Assembly: GCA_023376005.1 (NCBI GenBank)
Contig: CM042143.1
Coordinates: forward strand, 85,951,189-86,015,188
DNA: 64,000 nucleotides
Direction of reading: 5' to 3'
Source of the DNA: Doryteuthis pealeii
Lineage: Eukaryota; Mollusca; Cephalopoda; Myopsida; Loliginidae
Shown: positions 1 through 9,947 of the stretch, piece after piece
How positions within the stretch are numbered: the stretch's first letter is position 1
How the letters are laid out: every line of letters starts with the position of its first letter
Position numbers and translations under genes: made by a program
The notes under the pieces: generated by a model
Databases searched by the model: none
Seen by the model: the letters and a program-made list of their open reading frames with translations, nothing else
What the model was told of the DNA's origin: nothing

Positions 1-127
1 CCTATCTAGGATTGTTTTATGCCTAGAGGTTAGTGAATCGTATTCATTATACATTTATACTTGCACGTCTTTGTGTAGTTGTTTCTAAAGAGTGATTGTT
101 TTGTTTGTTTATTTTTTGCACACGAAT

Positions 128-320
128 ATCTAACCCATAAAAGGTACTACCACTCCAGGTCAAAGGGAACCTGGGAGTAATGAAAATGAAAGGGTACTCT
201 ACACTCCCCCAAATCTCCGGAACTGGAGCCTCACAAACCGAGGACACTTTTTGGTCGATGGATGTTAACCCTCTGCAGGGGGGGGTACAATTGATGTATT
301 TTAAGCCCCATCAATAACGC
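128..320 (+). repeat. Repeat V copy 1 (partial)
   Basis: Partial copy of an unclassified interspersed family found 13 times in the window. This copy has the block 'cccataaaaggtactaccac', the 'acctgggagtaatg' block and the terminal part with 'ctctgcagg'. The middle seen in full copies (14225-14862, 55745-56352) is missing. No coding capacity, inverted termini or tRNA head is visible. Confidence 0.6.
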
Positions 321-460
321 TGGTGAAAAGACCTAGACTAGCTATTCATATTTTTAAAATTGTTTTTTTTGTGTTTTTTTTTCAATTCTATGTGCAAAAA
401 TTATAACTTTCAAAATGCTATTATAACATCAAAGAAGCTATTAATTACTATATACACTAA

Positions 461-1302
461 TCTATATATCAATAATCTTGTTCCTTAAAGGTACGACCGT
501 CATGATCTGGCAACACTCTCCAGTTAAAATAAGGTCGTCCAAGATGAAATGAAAAAATGTAAATACTGATTATCTGGTGCTGCTTATCCACCGATTCTTA
601 TTTCTTATGAGTGTCGTCACCTCAGCTAAATATGGACTATATCGTTTTCATTATAAAGAAAAAAGGGAAGAAAAAGGACACGCTACACAGAAAAAATAGA
701 AAGAAAGAAAGAGAATTGGGAAAAGTTCGAGAGAGGGGGTGGATGTGTGAAAGCGATAACGCTAATCTGTTTCAATCGAACTTAATAAAAAGATGCAAAG
801 AAGGAAAGAAAGAGAAAAAAAAAGTGTGAAAGAGTTAAATGAAGATTATTGTTCTTATGGGCCTGGTTAGCTCAGTCGGTAGAGCGTTCGGCTAGAAACC
901 ACAAGGTTCTTAGTTCGATACCGACCCTCGCCAACTCAGCGTATGGATAACAGGAGAAACTACGCAACAAAAATACATGTTTTCTAAACGTTTAGAAACA
1001 AGTTCGATACCAGCCCTCGCCAACTCAACGTATGAGTAGCACAGGGATCTGTGCTGTAAAGTAAGGAGCTGATGGTAGGTGTGGCGCTCCACCTCAGACT
1101 CAAAAACAATCTCCTTGCTCTAGCACTAGTGAAAAAGGGATAGACTCCCTTGCTGATTGGCTGATACCGACTTTAGGCCAACCCGACGACTTTACTTTTT
1201 TTTTTACATATTGAACTATTTTCGCAATAGTTCTTAAATAATTGTATCAAGCGTTGTCGTAATTAAACTATTATACTGTGGTATATCCACAGGTCCTGCT
1301 AG
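461..1302 (+). mobile_element. Helitron family 1 copy with nested SINE
   Basis: Non-autonomous Helitron-like element, oriented from its 5' TC to its 3' CTAG. It begins TCTATATATCAATAATC after an A, and ends with the hairpin CTGTGG-TATAT-CCACAG, a short spacer and CTAG, followed by T. A TC start, a 3' subterminal hairpin, a CTRR end and insertion between A and T are the canonical Helitron signature. A SINE occupies 860-1202. The centre is a GAAA/GA-rich stretch where other copies have long (CT)n. No Rep/helicase gene is present, so it would depend on an autonomous relative. Confidence 0.8.
860..1202 (+). mobile_element. tRNA-derived SINE family 1, with duplicated B box
   Basis: A tRNA-like head shows an A box (TAGCTCAGTCGG) and a B box (GTTCGATACC), followed by a SINE body conserved in about ten other places here, ending in a T-rich tail near 1194-1203. 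The head-body junction is unusual: the B box plus the following 'ccctcgccaactca' occurs twice, near 918-938 and 1000-1026, about 85 bp apart. This looks like an internal duplication or template switch. It sits inside a Helitron. Confidence 0.8.
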
Positions 1303-1427
1303 TTTTTATTTATTTTTTATGTCTTCACAATGGTTGTAATAGCCGCAACGTTTCGGCTTTTGTACTCTACGGCCTTCCATGGGTATCAGTCGTATTCAGT
1401 AATGTTCTTGGAATTTAAAGAGATATC

Positions 1428-1880
1428 ATCATAATCATCAGATCTATCTATCTATCTATCTATCTTCAACCACCCCTGTCGTTTATTGCCCTTGTGAGGT
1501 TCTCCATACAGCGTCCAGAATCTTCACAGAGCTGATTGATGCAGTTTTTTTTATGGTCGGACTATACTGGTGTGTCCATTTGTAGGTGTCCACAGGATAA
1601 CGTCATTTATGAGTTCGGTCTTGTTATCCCAGCATAGTCCAGCATGTCTTGTTCATCTTTGTGCGATAGGAGGTAAGTGGCCATACAGCTGCTTTCTTGT
1701 CGGGAGATGCTTTCAAGATTTGTTCAAGACAGCACGCAACGTCCTTGCGTAGCTGCCATCGATATGTTTTTCTAAGCGCTTCGTTAGATTCCAAGTGGTG
1801 CAGACATACAGTAGCACAGATACGACTACCGATAGGAAGAATTTTCGCTTTATCTTATCAGCGTAATCAGATTTTCATAG
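1428..1880 (-). pseudogene. LINE 3'-end fragment (RTE-like), C-terminal ORF remnant
   Basis: The minus strand is similar to the C-terminal part of the reverse-transcriptase ORF in the better-preserved copy at 33362-34365; the same blocks occur in the same order. The 3' tail lies at 1428-1465 and is a CAT/TATC microsatellite. Frames are broken, so this is a 5'-truncated dead insertion. LINE identity comes from comparison with the second copy, not from a domain visible here. Confidence 0.6.
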
Positions 1881-2090
1881 GATCGATAATCTGTCTAAAC
1901 GTCGGAAAATAAATTGCAACCCCCTGAATATTAGATTAGATTACTCAATATTGAACATACAGGTAATATAGTTGGATTACAGTAAATGATTACATATACA
2001 GTTCAATACGTGCACATGTTCCAAAATCAGGATCGTATGAACTGTACTGAAAGTCGATATTAATACACTGTATATTCTTCTATAGGACAG

Positions 2091-2265
2091 CACAGATTGA
2101 ATAATCGGATTTGTGCGGTAAAGTGGGGAGCTGACGGTAGGTGCAGCGCTCCACTTCTGCAAAAATAATGTCCAGGGTTTAACGCTAGCGAAAACAGTAT
2201 AGACTACCTCGCTGTATAGCTGATACAGACAATAGGACACTCAGCCAACTTTACTTTTATATTCT
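2091..2265 (+). mobile_element. SINE family 1, head-less fragment
   Basis: Body and tail of SINE family 1, from the 'gtgcggtaaagtgggg' block to 'ccaactttacttttat'. The tRNA-like head with A and B boxes is absent, so this is a 5'-truncated copy. It directly precedes the GATA-bearing repeat D. Confidence 0.7.
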
Positions 2266-2267
2266 CC

Positions 2268-2640
2268 TTAGGCGTTAGTGCAGGCCTGTACACTGGAATG
2301 AATACGCTTAAAGTGATTGATATAATTGTTTCTATGTTACAAGATGTCCGAAGACGTTGAAAATTTTATTAGAGTAACAAATAAACCGTGGGCCTATGTG
2401 GTATCCAGTTAAAATTACCGTCACTGCAATTTTATTTTTTGTAGATGAACAGACAGGTAGATACCGGCAGATACATAGATACAATATGATTGAGATAGAT
2501 ACATACATACATACATACATACATACATTCGAACAGATTGAGATAGATACATACATACATACATACATTCGAACAGATTGAGACAGATACATACATACAT
2601 AGATACGAACAGATTGTGATAGACAGATAGGTAAATAAAG
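2268..2640 (+). repeat. Repeat D copy 1 with GATA/TACA array
   Basis: A repeat shared with 3160-3500 (direct) and 37440-37790 (inverted). It starts near 'ccttaggcgttag', passes 'gtccgaagacgttgaaaa', and runs into a tetranucleotide array of GATA and TACA units (about 2450-2640) interrupted by 'gaacagattgagatagata'. The array explains the tyrosine/cysteine/isoleucine-rich open frames here, which are not genes. Confidence 0.65.
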
Positions 2641-2689
2641 AGATACAAACAGATTTTACAAAACTTCTTCGGCATAAAATAACCCAATA

Positions 2690-3156
2690 AGGGTATTGCA
2701 AGATGATAACGGTTGTACAGATCGTTAACCCTCTGGTTAAAAATAAAACCGTACAAATTGTCCGAGATTAAATGCAAAAATGTAAATCCTGATTATCTGT
2801 TGTTCCTTATCTACCAAATTGTTATTTCTCATGAGTGTCGTCATCTCAACTAAATAATGGACCATTTCGTTTTTATTTGAAAAAGGACATGCTACACAGA
2901 AAAATAAAAGAAAGAAAGAAATGATGGAAGGAAGAGAGGAAAGAAAGATAGAGTAGGTGAGCGTGCGGAAGCGATAACGCTAATTTGTTTCAGTTGAATA
3001 TAATGAAAAGATGAATAGAAAGAAAGAAAGAAAAAAAGAGTGAGAGAGAGATTATTATACTTTTTACATACTAAAGTAATTTGCAATAGCTCTTGAGTAA
3101 GCATATCAAACGTTGTAATGATTAAATTATCACACTGTATGTCAACATGTCCTGTT
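2690..3156 (+). mobile_element. Helitron family 1 copy, degenerate 3' end
   Basis: Matches family 1 from the 'gataacggttgtac' block through a GAAA-rich centre to the 3' region. The 3' hairpin is decayed and the terminus reads TTAG instead of CTAG. The 5' terminal bases are replaced. The sequence downstream (repeat D) is also conserved in the inverted copy at 37440-38262, so Helitron plus flank were duplicated together. Confidence 0.7.
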
Positions 3157-3159
3157 AGT

Positions 3160-3500
3160 ACATTGTTATTCACCTTAGGCGTTAGCGCCGGCCTGTACAC
3201 TTACATTGATCGATTTAATTGTTATTATGTCTCAATATGTCCAAAGACGTTAAAAAAAATTATCAGAATACTCACTATACCGCATACCCACGTTGTACCG
3301 AGGTTAAGATCAGCGTAACTGCAATTTCATTTTCTGTCAGTATAGATAGACAGATAGATACGAATAGATTGAGATAGATACATAGATACAAAATGATTGA
3401 GATATATAGAAACGGATACATTGACAGGTAGATAGATAAATAAATATACAGATAGATAGATATTAACAGATTTAGATAGATAGATACATACATTCATACT
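3160..3500 (+). repeat. Repeat D copy 2 with GATA array
   Basis: Second copy of repeat D, joined directly to the Helitron 3' end. It keeps 'caccttaggcgttagcgcc', 'ccaaagacgttaaaaa', 'cagcgtaactgcaatttca', then a GATA array at 3345-3490. Its closest relative is the inverted copy at 37440-37790. Confidence 0.7.
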
Positions 3501-3758
3501 ATAGCGTTGGGACAATCATATAGGTGCTAGGGTTTGATATTACCACTCGATTGATCAAAGCGACCGTCTAGCCTAAGTAAGGACCAAAGAGGAGTGTTGC
3601 ATGTTATGGACAGCTCAGCCACCAGGATTTCGTCCTTAAGCATCAGGGATCGCTACTCACAGCCAATAAGTGGACACATTGGGTGGTCACCCTTCTGCAG
3701 AAGTGTAGTTGATGTATTCTACAGCTGCAGCCGACAGGGCGGATTGATGATGATGATG
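3500..3758 (+). repeat. Repeat V copy 2 (3' part)
   Basis: The 3' half of repeat V: 'gggacaatcatataggtgct', 'cgaccgtctagcctaagtaa', 'ctcagccaccagg', 'cttctgcagaagtg' and 'cagccgacagggcgg'. A (GAT)n run follows at 3750-3771. Confidence 0.75.
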
Positions 3759-3771
3759 ATGATGATGATAT

Positions 3772-4128
3772 AGAAGCCCAAATCTTTCTACGACCCCCCT
3801 CTGAGTTCTTAATGCTCAATCCTTTGAATCCTTAGAATTTCGCTATCATATTACCTGTACCTAAGTTCGCAAAATTCGAGAAAAAAAAACGAGCACAAAA
3901 CAGATTCGAATTTCACTTCGTGTACAAACATCAATGCAATCACAATATTCCATTAAGTAATATCTATATTAAGCTTCTTTTTACTCATAATATCTAATGT
4001 GATCTTGCTGAACCCAAGATATAGGGGCTTACAGTGTATAGTTAAATATATCTCATCCCAAAATATTAATCTTAAAGTGTATAATAAAATATATATTTAC
4101 GCAACCCTTACGGCACGGGTAGGATGGT
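3772..4128. other. Unassigned AT-rich stretch
   Basis: No open frame of note. Around 3980-4090 there are diverged relatives of the 65-bp tandem unit at 4890-5370, for example 'gatcttgctgaacccaagat' followed by 'gtgtata'. These may be outlying relics of the same array. Confidence 0.4.
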
Positions 4129-4325
4129 CAAATTTTTAATCGAGACGAAAGCTGGTTTTCTTTCTCCTAGATTGGTTGCCCAACTAAAGCTGAAGAACCC
4201 AGTCTGTCCTACTATTTACTAATAGCTATGGGAAATATATAGATTCATGCCTTTCCCAATTGAAACGTAAACAATCTTGTCCAGTGTTTGAAATTGGTTC
4301 GCCCATTCCATTTCTTACAATAGCA
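4128..4325 (-). mobile_element. SINE family 2, degraded
   Basis: Minus-strand copy of the second tRNA-derived SINE family. It retains 'ctcctagattggttgcc', 'cagtctgtcctactattta' and 'cctttcccaattg', with a badly mutated head end near 4290-4325. No intact B box remains. Confidence 0.6.
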
Positions 4326-4329
4326 CAAA

Positions 4330-4880
4330 GCTAGAATTATTGGATTTACGATTTATATTAAAAATGTATTCGGCCTAAATATCAGGTTTACAGTGTAGCA
4401 TAGCGGGGTCGATTTAAATGAATTTATAAATGAGTTTATTGTAATGGTAATAATTCTATACTTATCTTCTTACTTTTCAACTATTTTCTTGGCTGGATAT
4501 GGTTGTCGTCTGCTGTTCTGGGCCGGAGTAACTGGTGTTTCTTGATCGGTTGTTGGGGTGACATTTTCGCTATTTGAGTCTGAAACATCTTGCGAATCTC
4601 TAGCAGATATCTTGTATTGTGACGTTCATAATTTTTAGTAACAAACACAAGACTTTTTTTCTGTGCTCATATTCTATTTTACCCCCAAGTAAAAATGCCT
4701 TGGAGAATAGACACTCATCTTATGTCTGTTTTCGTCAACCGCTGTCCGGACTGACATCTCATCACTCTCTCTTTCTCTTCCTCTCTACAATTAGAAATCA
4801 GCAGGTAGCTTTTCATACGTCATTCCAAAAAATATTATAACGTTCCACTCTTATCTACAATATTTGTTTTTTCTATCACA
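4330..4880. other. Unassigned
   Basis: No gene-like signal or repeat family that I can place. A short frame at 4619-4840 has no recognisable domain. Confidence 0.3.
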
Positions 4881-4889
4881 TTATATTAC

Positions 4890-5370
4890 AACAGGACCTG
4901 ATGGGATTTTACTGAGCCCCAAATATTGAACTAATGGTGTATAGAGAAATATTGAGCTCTCATCTTTATGGGATCTTTTTGATACTCAAATATTGAACTA
5001 ACGGTGTATAGAGAAATACCGAGTTTATATTTTATGGGATCTTTTTGATACTCAAATATTGAACTAACGGTGTATAGAGAAATACGAGTTTATATTTTAT
5101 GGATCTTTTTGATACTCAAATATTGAACTAACGGTGTATAGAGAATATTGAGCTTTTAATACCTGATAGGATATTCCTGGACCCCAACTATTGATCCTAC
5201 GATGTATAGAGAAATATCGGCTTGTAATATCCGACGCGATCTTCCTGAACCCAAATATGGAGCTTACGCTAAATATTAGAATAGCGATCAACCCGAAATA
5301 TTTGGCTTATAGTATTTGACGTGATTTGGCTGACTCCAAAATATTGGGCTTATAGTAAAATAGCACTCAG
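4890..5370 (+). repeat. 65-bp tandem repeat (minisatellite)
   Basis: About seven units built around 'ctcaaatattgaactaacgg' and 'tgtatagagaaata'. The unit starts at 4981, 5047 and 5111 are 66 and 64 bp apart, and these three units are almost identical. Units toward both edges are increasingly diverged, as expected if homogenisation acts in the centre of an array. Confidence 0.75.
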
Positions 5371-5566
5371 CCCGAAATGTTATATTTATAAGTTCAACGC
5401 ATTAAAAAAACAGGAGTTGTGTAATTTGCTTCAGGGAAACATGAACAAAATTAAAATAAGGAAGAAAAAATGGGAAAAAAAGAATCTGTCAGGGTAAAAA
5501 GAGAACGCATTTGCATGAATAAAAGTGATTACATAAATTCAGCGAGTAAAACTAAAGCTATATATA
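5371..5566. other. Unassigned AT-rich spacer
   Basis: No feature recognised between the minisatellite and the mariner terminus. Confidence 0.3.
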
Positions 5567-6877
5567 CAGGGTGGCCAAGAAGTCACTAAGGGATTTTGAA
5601 CATGAATAGATTCTTTATTTTTGAAGGTACCTTAATGGAATGTTAACATAATATGACGAAGACAGTGGTGATTTGTTTGCGCAAAAAAAATGAAAGAGAA
5701 TTTATTTATGAAAAATAACATCTTTTAAATGGTTTCCATTTTCAGCTTCACAAATTTGTGCCCTTTCCAAAACATTATCCATGACGGATTGCAGGATCAC
5801 TTGATGACGGTTTAATTCCCTGATTTAATTCCTGATGTTCTCCTTCAATTCTTGTAGAGTTTGAGGTTTGTTGATGTAAACCTTTTCTTTGAAGTACCCC
5901 CACAAGAAAAAGTCAGGGCTAGTCAAGTCTGGGGAACGTGAAGGCCAATTGACATTGCCGTTGCGAGCGATAATCTTGTCACCAAAGCATTGCCTCAGCA
6001 ACTGCATGGTCTCTCTAGCCGTATGTGCTGTTGCCCCATCTTGTTGGAACCATAGCTCAGGCCTATTTTGAATTCTTGGGAGCAGGAAGTCTTCAATCAT
6101 GGTCCGGTAGCGTATTCCAGTCACAGTGACAGCATTTCCGTCTTCATCCTCAAAGAAATAAGGCCCGATAATCTCCTCTGCCGTCATTGCCACCATACCG
6201 TGCACTTTGTGGGATGTAACTGCCTTTGGTGAATTGCCTTCGGATTTTCAGAGCCCCAAAATCGGCAATTTTGGGTGTTAACGAATCCATTCAAATGAAA
6301 ACGTGCTTCATCTGACATCATCAAATTTCTCAGAAAAGTTGGGTCATTGCGAACCAATTCTTGAATTGTGACCGCATATTGAAGCCTAGGTTGATAATCT
6401 TGGGGTTTTAAGTATTGAACCAGCTGCACTTTGTAAGGAAAAAGTTTTAAGGTGTGCAGAATATTTTAAAGAGAACTTCGGGATATCCCAAGTTGTATGG
6501 AACATCGTCGTGTTGATGTTTCAGGATTCTGCCTAACATCTTCCCTCACTCTTTCCCTGGTTTCATTTTTTGTGACACTGCGAGCTCTCCCAGCTTGCGG
6601 AAGATCCCCTACTGCTCCTTTCTGTTCAAAACGACGAACGATGCTTCAAATTGTGTTGTCACTTGGACCATCTCTCACTTGAAAATGCCGTCGATATGCT
6701 CTTTGTATTAAAATAATTGATAAAACAATTTAACAATTTGGATACGTTTTTCGACGCTATACTTATTCATGATTAATTTCCAAAGTATTTTCTATACAAT
6801 ATCTGAAATAGAAAGACAAAAATAATTATTAATGGTAAAATGGCAGCATTTGGCAACCCCTCAGTGACTTCTTGGCC

Positions 6878-6882
<5 letters not shown>
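5567..6882 (-). mobile_element. Tc1/mariner-superfamily transposon (DD41D type), dead
   Basis: Element of about 1.3 kb with terminal inverted repeats of about 27 bp built on 'agggtggccaagaagtcact' at both ends, flanked by TA (left in 'tata', right in a TA microsatellite), as expected for this superfamily. The single transposase gene runs on the minus strand and fills the element. Size and architecture match a full-length mariner. The coding region is broken, so it is immobile unless helped in trans. Confidence 0.85.
5825..6682 (-). pseudogene. mariner-like transposase, frameshifted, DD41D catalytic motif
   Basis: Three minus-strand blocks add up to a transposase. Block 1 (about 6497-6682) is the N-terminal helix-turn-helix region, with 'RRFEQKGAVGDLPQAGRARS', interrupted by an in-frame TGA just before 'SIVRRFEQ'. 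Block 2 (6184-6429) holds the first catalytic Asp in 'SDEARFHLNGF'. Block 3 (5825-6205) holds the second Asp in 'WFQQDGATAHTA' and the third in 'SRSPDLTSPDFFLWGYFKE'. I count 41 residues between the second and third Asp, giving DD41D, a minority class reported for rosa-like mariners. A frameshift near 6184-6205 separates blocks 2 and 3. All three catalytic residues survive. Confidence 0.85.

Positions 6883-6920
<38 letters not shown>
6883..6920. repeat. (TA)n microsatellite between two mariners
   Basis: Pure TA run that separates the right end of the DD41D element from the left end of the next mariner relic. Both elements target TA. Confidence 0.9.
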
Positions 6921-6923
<3 letters not shown>

Positions 6924-7474
6924 CTGATTGTAAAGTAATTCCCTTCCCTATTTTAAAAATCTTATTTATTTCTGAATCATTATTTTCACAAAAAATTAAT
7001 ATGAAAAGAACACATATAACATGGAGTTTTATTCAAAATTCTATATGGGCACCAGCATTCGCCTCCAATCACTCAAGCTGCTCGGGAATCGCATGAACTG
7101 ATGTTCCCAGGAACTCTTGTGGAATGGCAGATTAAATAGATTCTCGTTTTTGTCCCTTCAAGTTCTTCTAAAGTAGTTGGTTTCGTAGAGTAGACTTGTT
7201 CCTTCAACCAGCCTCAATGAAAAAACGTAGCAGGGTGTTAAATCAGTGATTCAGTGGACGGCCACACATGTTGACCACGTCTACCCATCCATATCCCAGG
7301 AAATTGTGATTCAGCCATTCACGAACTACAATAGCAAAATTTGGAGGAGCACTATCAAACAACATAGATTTAATTACCATATATTAAAGAACATATAATA
7401 ATGAATTGAGAAAAATGTAACTCCAAAAAAAAAATATAGATAGTTTAAAATAGGGAGTTACTTTTCAATCACCC

Positions 7475-7477
<3 letters not shown>
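6921..7477 (-). mobile_element. Internally deleted mariner, second family
   Basis: Terminal inverted repeats are built on 'gattg(a/t)aaagtaa' plus 'ccctatttt', at 6921-6955 and 7445-7477, with TA runs on both outer sides. At about 560 bp it is roughly half the normal length, so most of the transposase is gone. The TIRs differ from those of the neighbouring DD41D element, so this is a separate family. Confidence 0.75.
7060..7370 (-). pseudogene. mariner-like transposase C-terminal remnant
   Basis: In shifting minus-strand frames one reads 'FDSAPPNFAIVVREWLNHNF', then 'LKEQVYSTKPTTLEELEG'. These resemble the blocks around the second and third catalytic Asp of SETMAR-type mariner transposases. 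The third-Asp block is destroyed by a stop and substitutions. Remnant only. Confidence 0.65.

Positions 7478-7479
<2 letters not shown>

Positions 7480-7522
<43 letters not shown>
7480..7522. repeat. (TA)n microsatellite
   Basis: TA run flanking the right end of the deleted mariner. Confidence 0.9.
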
Positions 7523-7523
<1 letters not shown>

Positions 7524-7559
7524 CGACCTCCTCCGGTAGCTGAGAGAGGTTTACACTTC

Positions 7560-7830
7560 CTACCCGGGTTAGTTAAATTAAATTTCAGTTTACTAGATAA
7601 ATGACTATTTACTAATTAAAATAATTTTCAATATAAAAAAAGCAATTTTTAAATTTCAAAAATGTCAAAATTTTGTAATTTAGAAATATCAAATTCTAAA
7701 TTTTTTAATTAAATTTTTTTGTAATTCTAAAATTTCATAATTTCATAAAATTTTCATAAAATTTCAAAAATTTCGAAAATTGGAATTTTTTTAATTATCT
7801 CCATTTACATTTTTAAACCAATTTCAATCA
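7560..7830. repeat. Low-complexity AAATTT-rich stretch
   Basis: Degenerate AATTT/AAATTTC units with no coding content. Confidence 0.5.
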
Positions 7831-7876
7831 TCATCATCATCAGCAGCAGCAGCAGCAAGTCGCATTGACAGCACGG

Positions 7877-7946
<70 letters not shown>
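7826..7946. repeat. (CAT)n, (CAG)n and (CT)n microsatellites
   Basis: CAT and CAG runs at 7826-7857, then a near-pure CT run at 7880-7946 just before a truncated Helitron. Confidence 0.85.
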
Positions 7947-7948
<2 letters not shown>

Positions 7949-7977
7949 CCCGCCCCTTTTAGTTATCGCTTCTGGTA

Positions 7978-8046
7978 GTTGGATATATTTACTTAAGAGT
8001 TATTGCAAAATAGTTCAATATGTAAAAAGTATAATAATCTTGATTT

Positions 8047-8117
<71 letters not shown>

Positions 8118-8488
8118 TATATATACACGCTTTTTTTCTTTCTTTCCTTCTTTTCATTATGTTCAGTTGAAACAGATTAGCATTATCACTTTCGTGTGCT
8201 CACCTCCTCTCTCTCTTTCTTTCCCCTACTCTCATTTTTCTTTGCTATTATATTTTTCTGTGTATCATGTCCCTTTTCTTCCCTTTCTTTTTTATGATGA
8301 AAACGGAATGGTCCATTATTTATCTGAGGTGATGACACTTATAAGAAATAAGAATTCGGCAGATAAGCAATAGCAGATAATCAGGATTTACATTTTTTCA
8401 TTTCATCTTGAACTATGTGAATGGTCTTATTTTAAATTCTAGATGAAAACGGTCGTACAATTAAGGAACACGAGTATTAATATATAGA
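7978..8488 (-). mobile_element. Helitron family 1 copy, 3' truncated
   Basis: The 5' end is intact: read on the minus strand it starts TCTATATATTAATACTCGTG directly after an A. The hairpin/CTAG end is missing; the element starts at the 'gtttgatatgtttactt' equivalent. The centre carries (CT)n at 8049-8099 and a TA run at 8101-8125. Confidence 0.75.
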
Positions 8489-8639
8489 TTGGTTTGAATT
8501 TTTTTACCGTTATTTAATTCCTCTTGTTTGGTAACGAACATCATTGACACTGTACTTAGATATTTCATCCAACAAAAGATTTCATTAGAGAATTGTTGAT
8601 GATGGAAATTATATGTGAATCCAAATATAAGAAGTATTT

Positions 8640-8705
8640 CTCTGAATTTTTGAGATGAGGCTTGATGACTAGTATTATCTGCATTATCCGGACTATTGGA
8701 ATTGA
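8640..8705 (-). repeat. Repeat Z fragment
   Basis: Contains 'gatgaggcttgat' and a degraded form of the 'ggactgttgtcctc' block that recurs at 10695, 32440, 58735, 60070-60300, 61110 and 61330. Confidence 0.45.
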
Positions 8706-8737
8706 AGTTGAGATACTGTCAAAGTTCCGTGGTGGCT

Positions 8738-8815
8738 TCCGATTACGACAAGAAGGTTCCAGAGTTCGAAAAGAAGGTTCCCGAATGCGAGAAGGTTCCC
8801 GAGTCCGACAAGAAA
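8738..8815 (+). repeat. Short tandem repeat, 18-21 bp unit
   Basis: About four units of 'cgacaagaaggttcccgag' type. All unit lengths are multiples of three (21, 21, 18), so the open frame at 8662-8895 reads RQEGSRV/RKEGSRM/REGSRV/RQEI. No other protein signal is seen, so coding status is doubtful. Confidence 0.6.
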
Positions 8816-8853
8816 TACCTGAAAAAGGTATTGTATTAATCTTTGCTCTAATT

Positions 8854-9047
8854 CAATGGTTCTCAACCTTTTTTTTACCCATGGACCCCTTTTAACCCCT
8901 ATTTTACTCTGGTGGACACTCCCATAGCCATTCGATGTTTAAAAATCCCATTGTAATTTTATAGTTAAATACATTTTGCTTGCCTGGGTACTAAAAAATT
9001 GTATATGATCCCCGGGGGTCCACATGGACCTCTGTTGAGAACCACTG
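8854..9047 (+). mobile_element. hAT-type MITE with perfect 8-bp TSD
   Basis: 194-bp element with terminal inverted repeats CAATGGTTCTCAAC and GTTGAGAACCACTG, the widespread hAT terminus. The 8-bp sequence CTCTAATT is duplicated exactly at 8846-8853 and 9048-9055. No ORF. The length of the duplication and the terminus type together identify it as a non-autonomous hAT. Confidence 0.9.
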
Positions 9048-9055
9048 CTCTAATT

Positions 9056-9770
9056 TATGTCAATTTTGGAATCTGTTTAAGGTTTTTAATTGTATTGGCC
9101 ATCTGGTCTCACTCTTGAGTGATGATAATTTTCGAGCAAATTATTTCGAGGAAAGACGAAGATGAAAAAGAAATGAAGTAGAGTGAAAGAAAGCAAAGAA
9201 TTAGCGACAAATGTAATAACGTCTGTTATAACTCAATTCTCGTTATCTTTGGGGAGGGGAGGGCAGGAGGGGTTATGTGCCTCCGTGTGATTTGCAATAC
9301 AAACGGAAACAACATAGCGACCACCTGACCACATTCCGTTTGACCTTACGTCGTAGGTCAGTGAAATATGATCTTCAAGTCGTCGATTCTCCTTCCTATC
9401 TCTTGCCCTGTGTCAAAGGTCACATAGAATTGCCACCTTTGAAAATGGTGCCAAGGTTTAAATTAAGCAACACCACCCCTTTCACCTTGTGTACATTTTA
9501 CAACTTCCGTACCCTGTCTGACCACATTTGAACCCTTCCATCCATCCTTTAAACTAACGCGAAACTCAATCGTGTAACTGTCAAAAGCCACACCCCACCT
9601 CTCGCACCTCTGTCCCATATTTGACACGGTATTCGGTCGGTGACCTGAGGCCTTATATTTCTTTTCCATATTTGTTCTTGATACGAATCTTAATTAAATT
9701 CTCTGGGAGTTCTGAGAAATAGATTCTCTTAGAAAGAGCACGTTAACATTTATGCCTAAGTAATAGCATA
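9056..9770. other. Unassigned
   Basis: Higher-complexity sequence with opposing short frames at 9277-9531 (+) and 9463-9669 (-). Neither shows a recognisable domain, splice pattern or repeat match. Confidence 0.3.
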
Positions 9771-9943
9771 CTAGCAGGACCTGTGGATATACGACAGTAT
9801 GATGATTTAATGATTATGACGTTTGATATATTTATTTAAGAGCTATTGCAAAAAAGTTCAATATGTAAAAAGTACGATAATCTGGCTTTAGCTCTATCAC
9901 TTTTTTCTTTCTTTCCTTCTCTTCATTATGTTCGATTGAAACA
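9771..9943 (-). mobile_element. Helitron family 1, 3'-terminal fragment
   Basis: Starts with CTAG (read in reverse) after an A on the + strand, has the hairpin (one change, 'gatatacgacag'), and runs to 'ttcgattgaaaca' where it stops. A second family 1 copy begins about 8 bp later in the same orientation. Confidence 0.75.
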
Positions 9944-9947
9944 TATA

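Noticed and set aside
860..932. Functional tRNA gene
   Set aside because: A and B boxes are present but the acceptor ends do not pair, and the sequence continues into a SINE body repeated across the window.
1350..1420. Hammerhead on the minus strand near GCCGAAACGT
   Set aside because: GAA and ACGT are there, but the core reads CTGATAC and stem I strands do not pair.
5889..6071. 60-codon plus-strand frame
   Set aside because: Shadow of the mariner transposase on the other strand.
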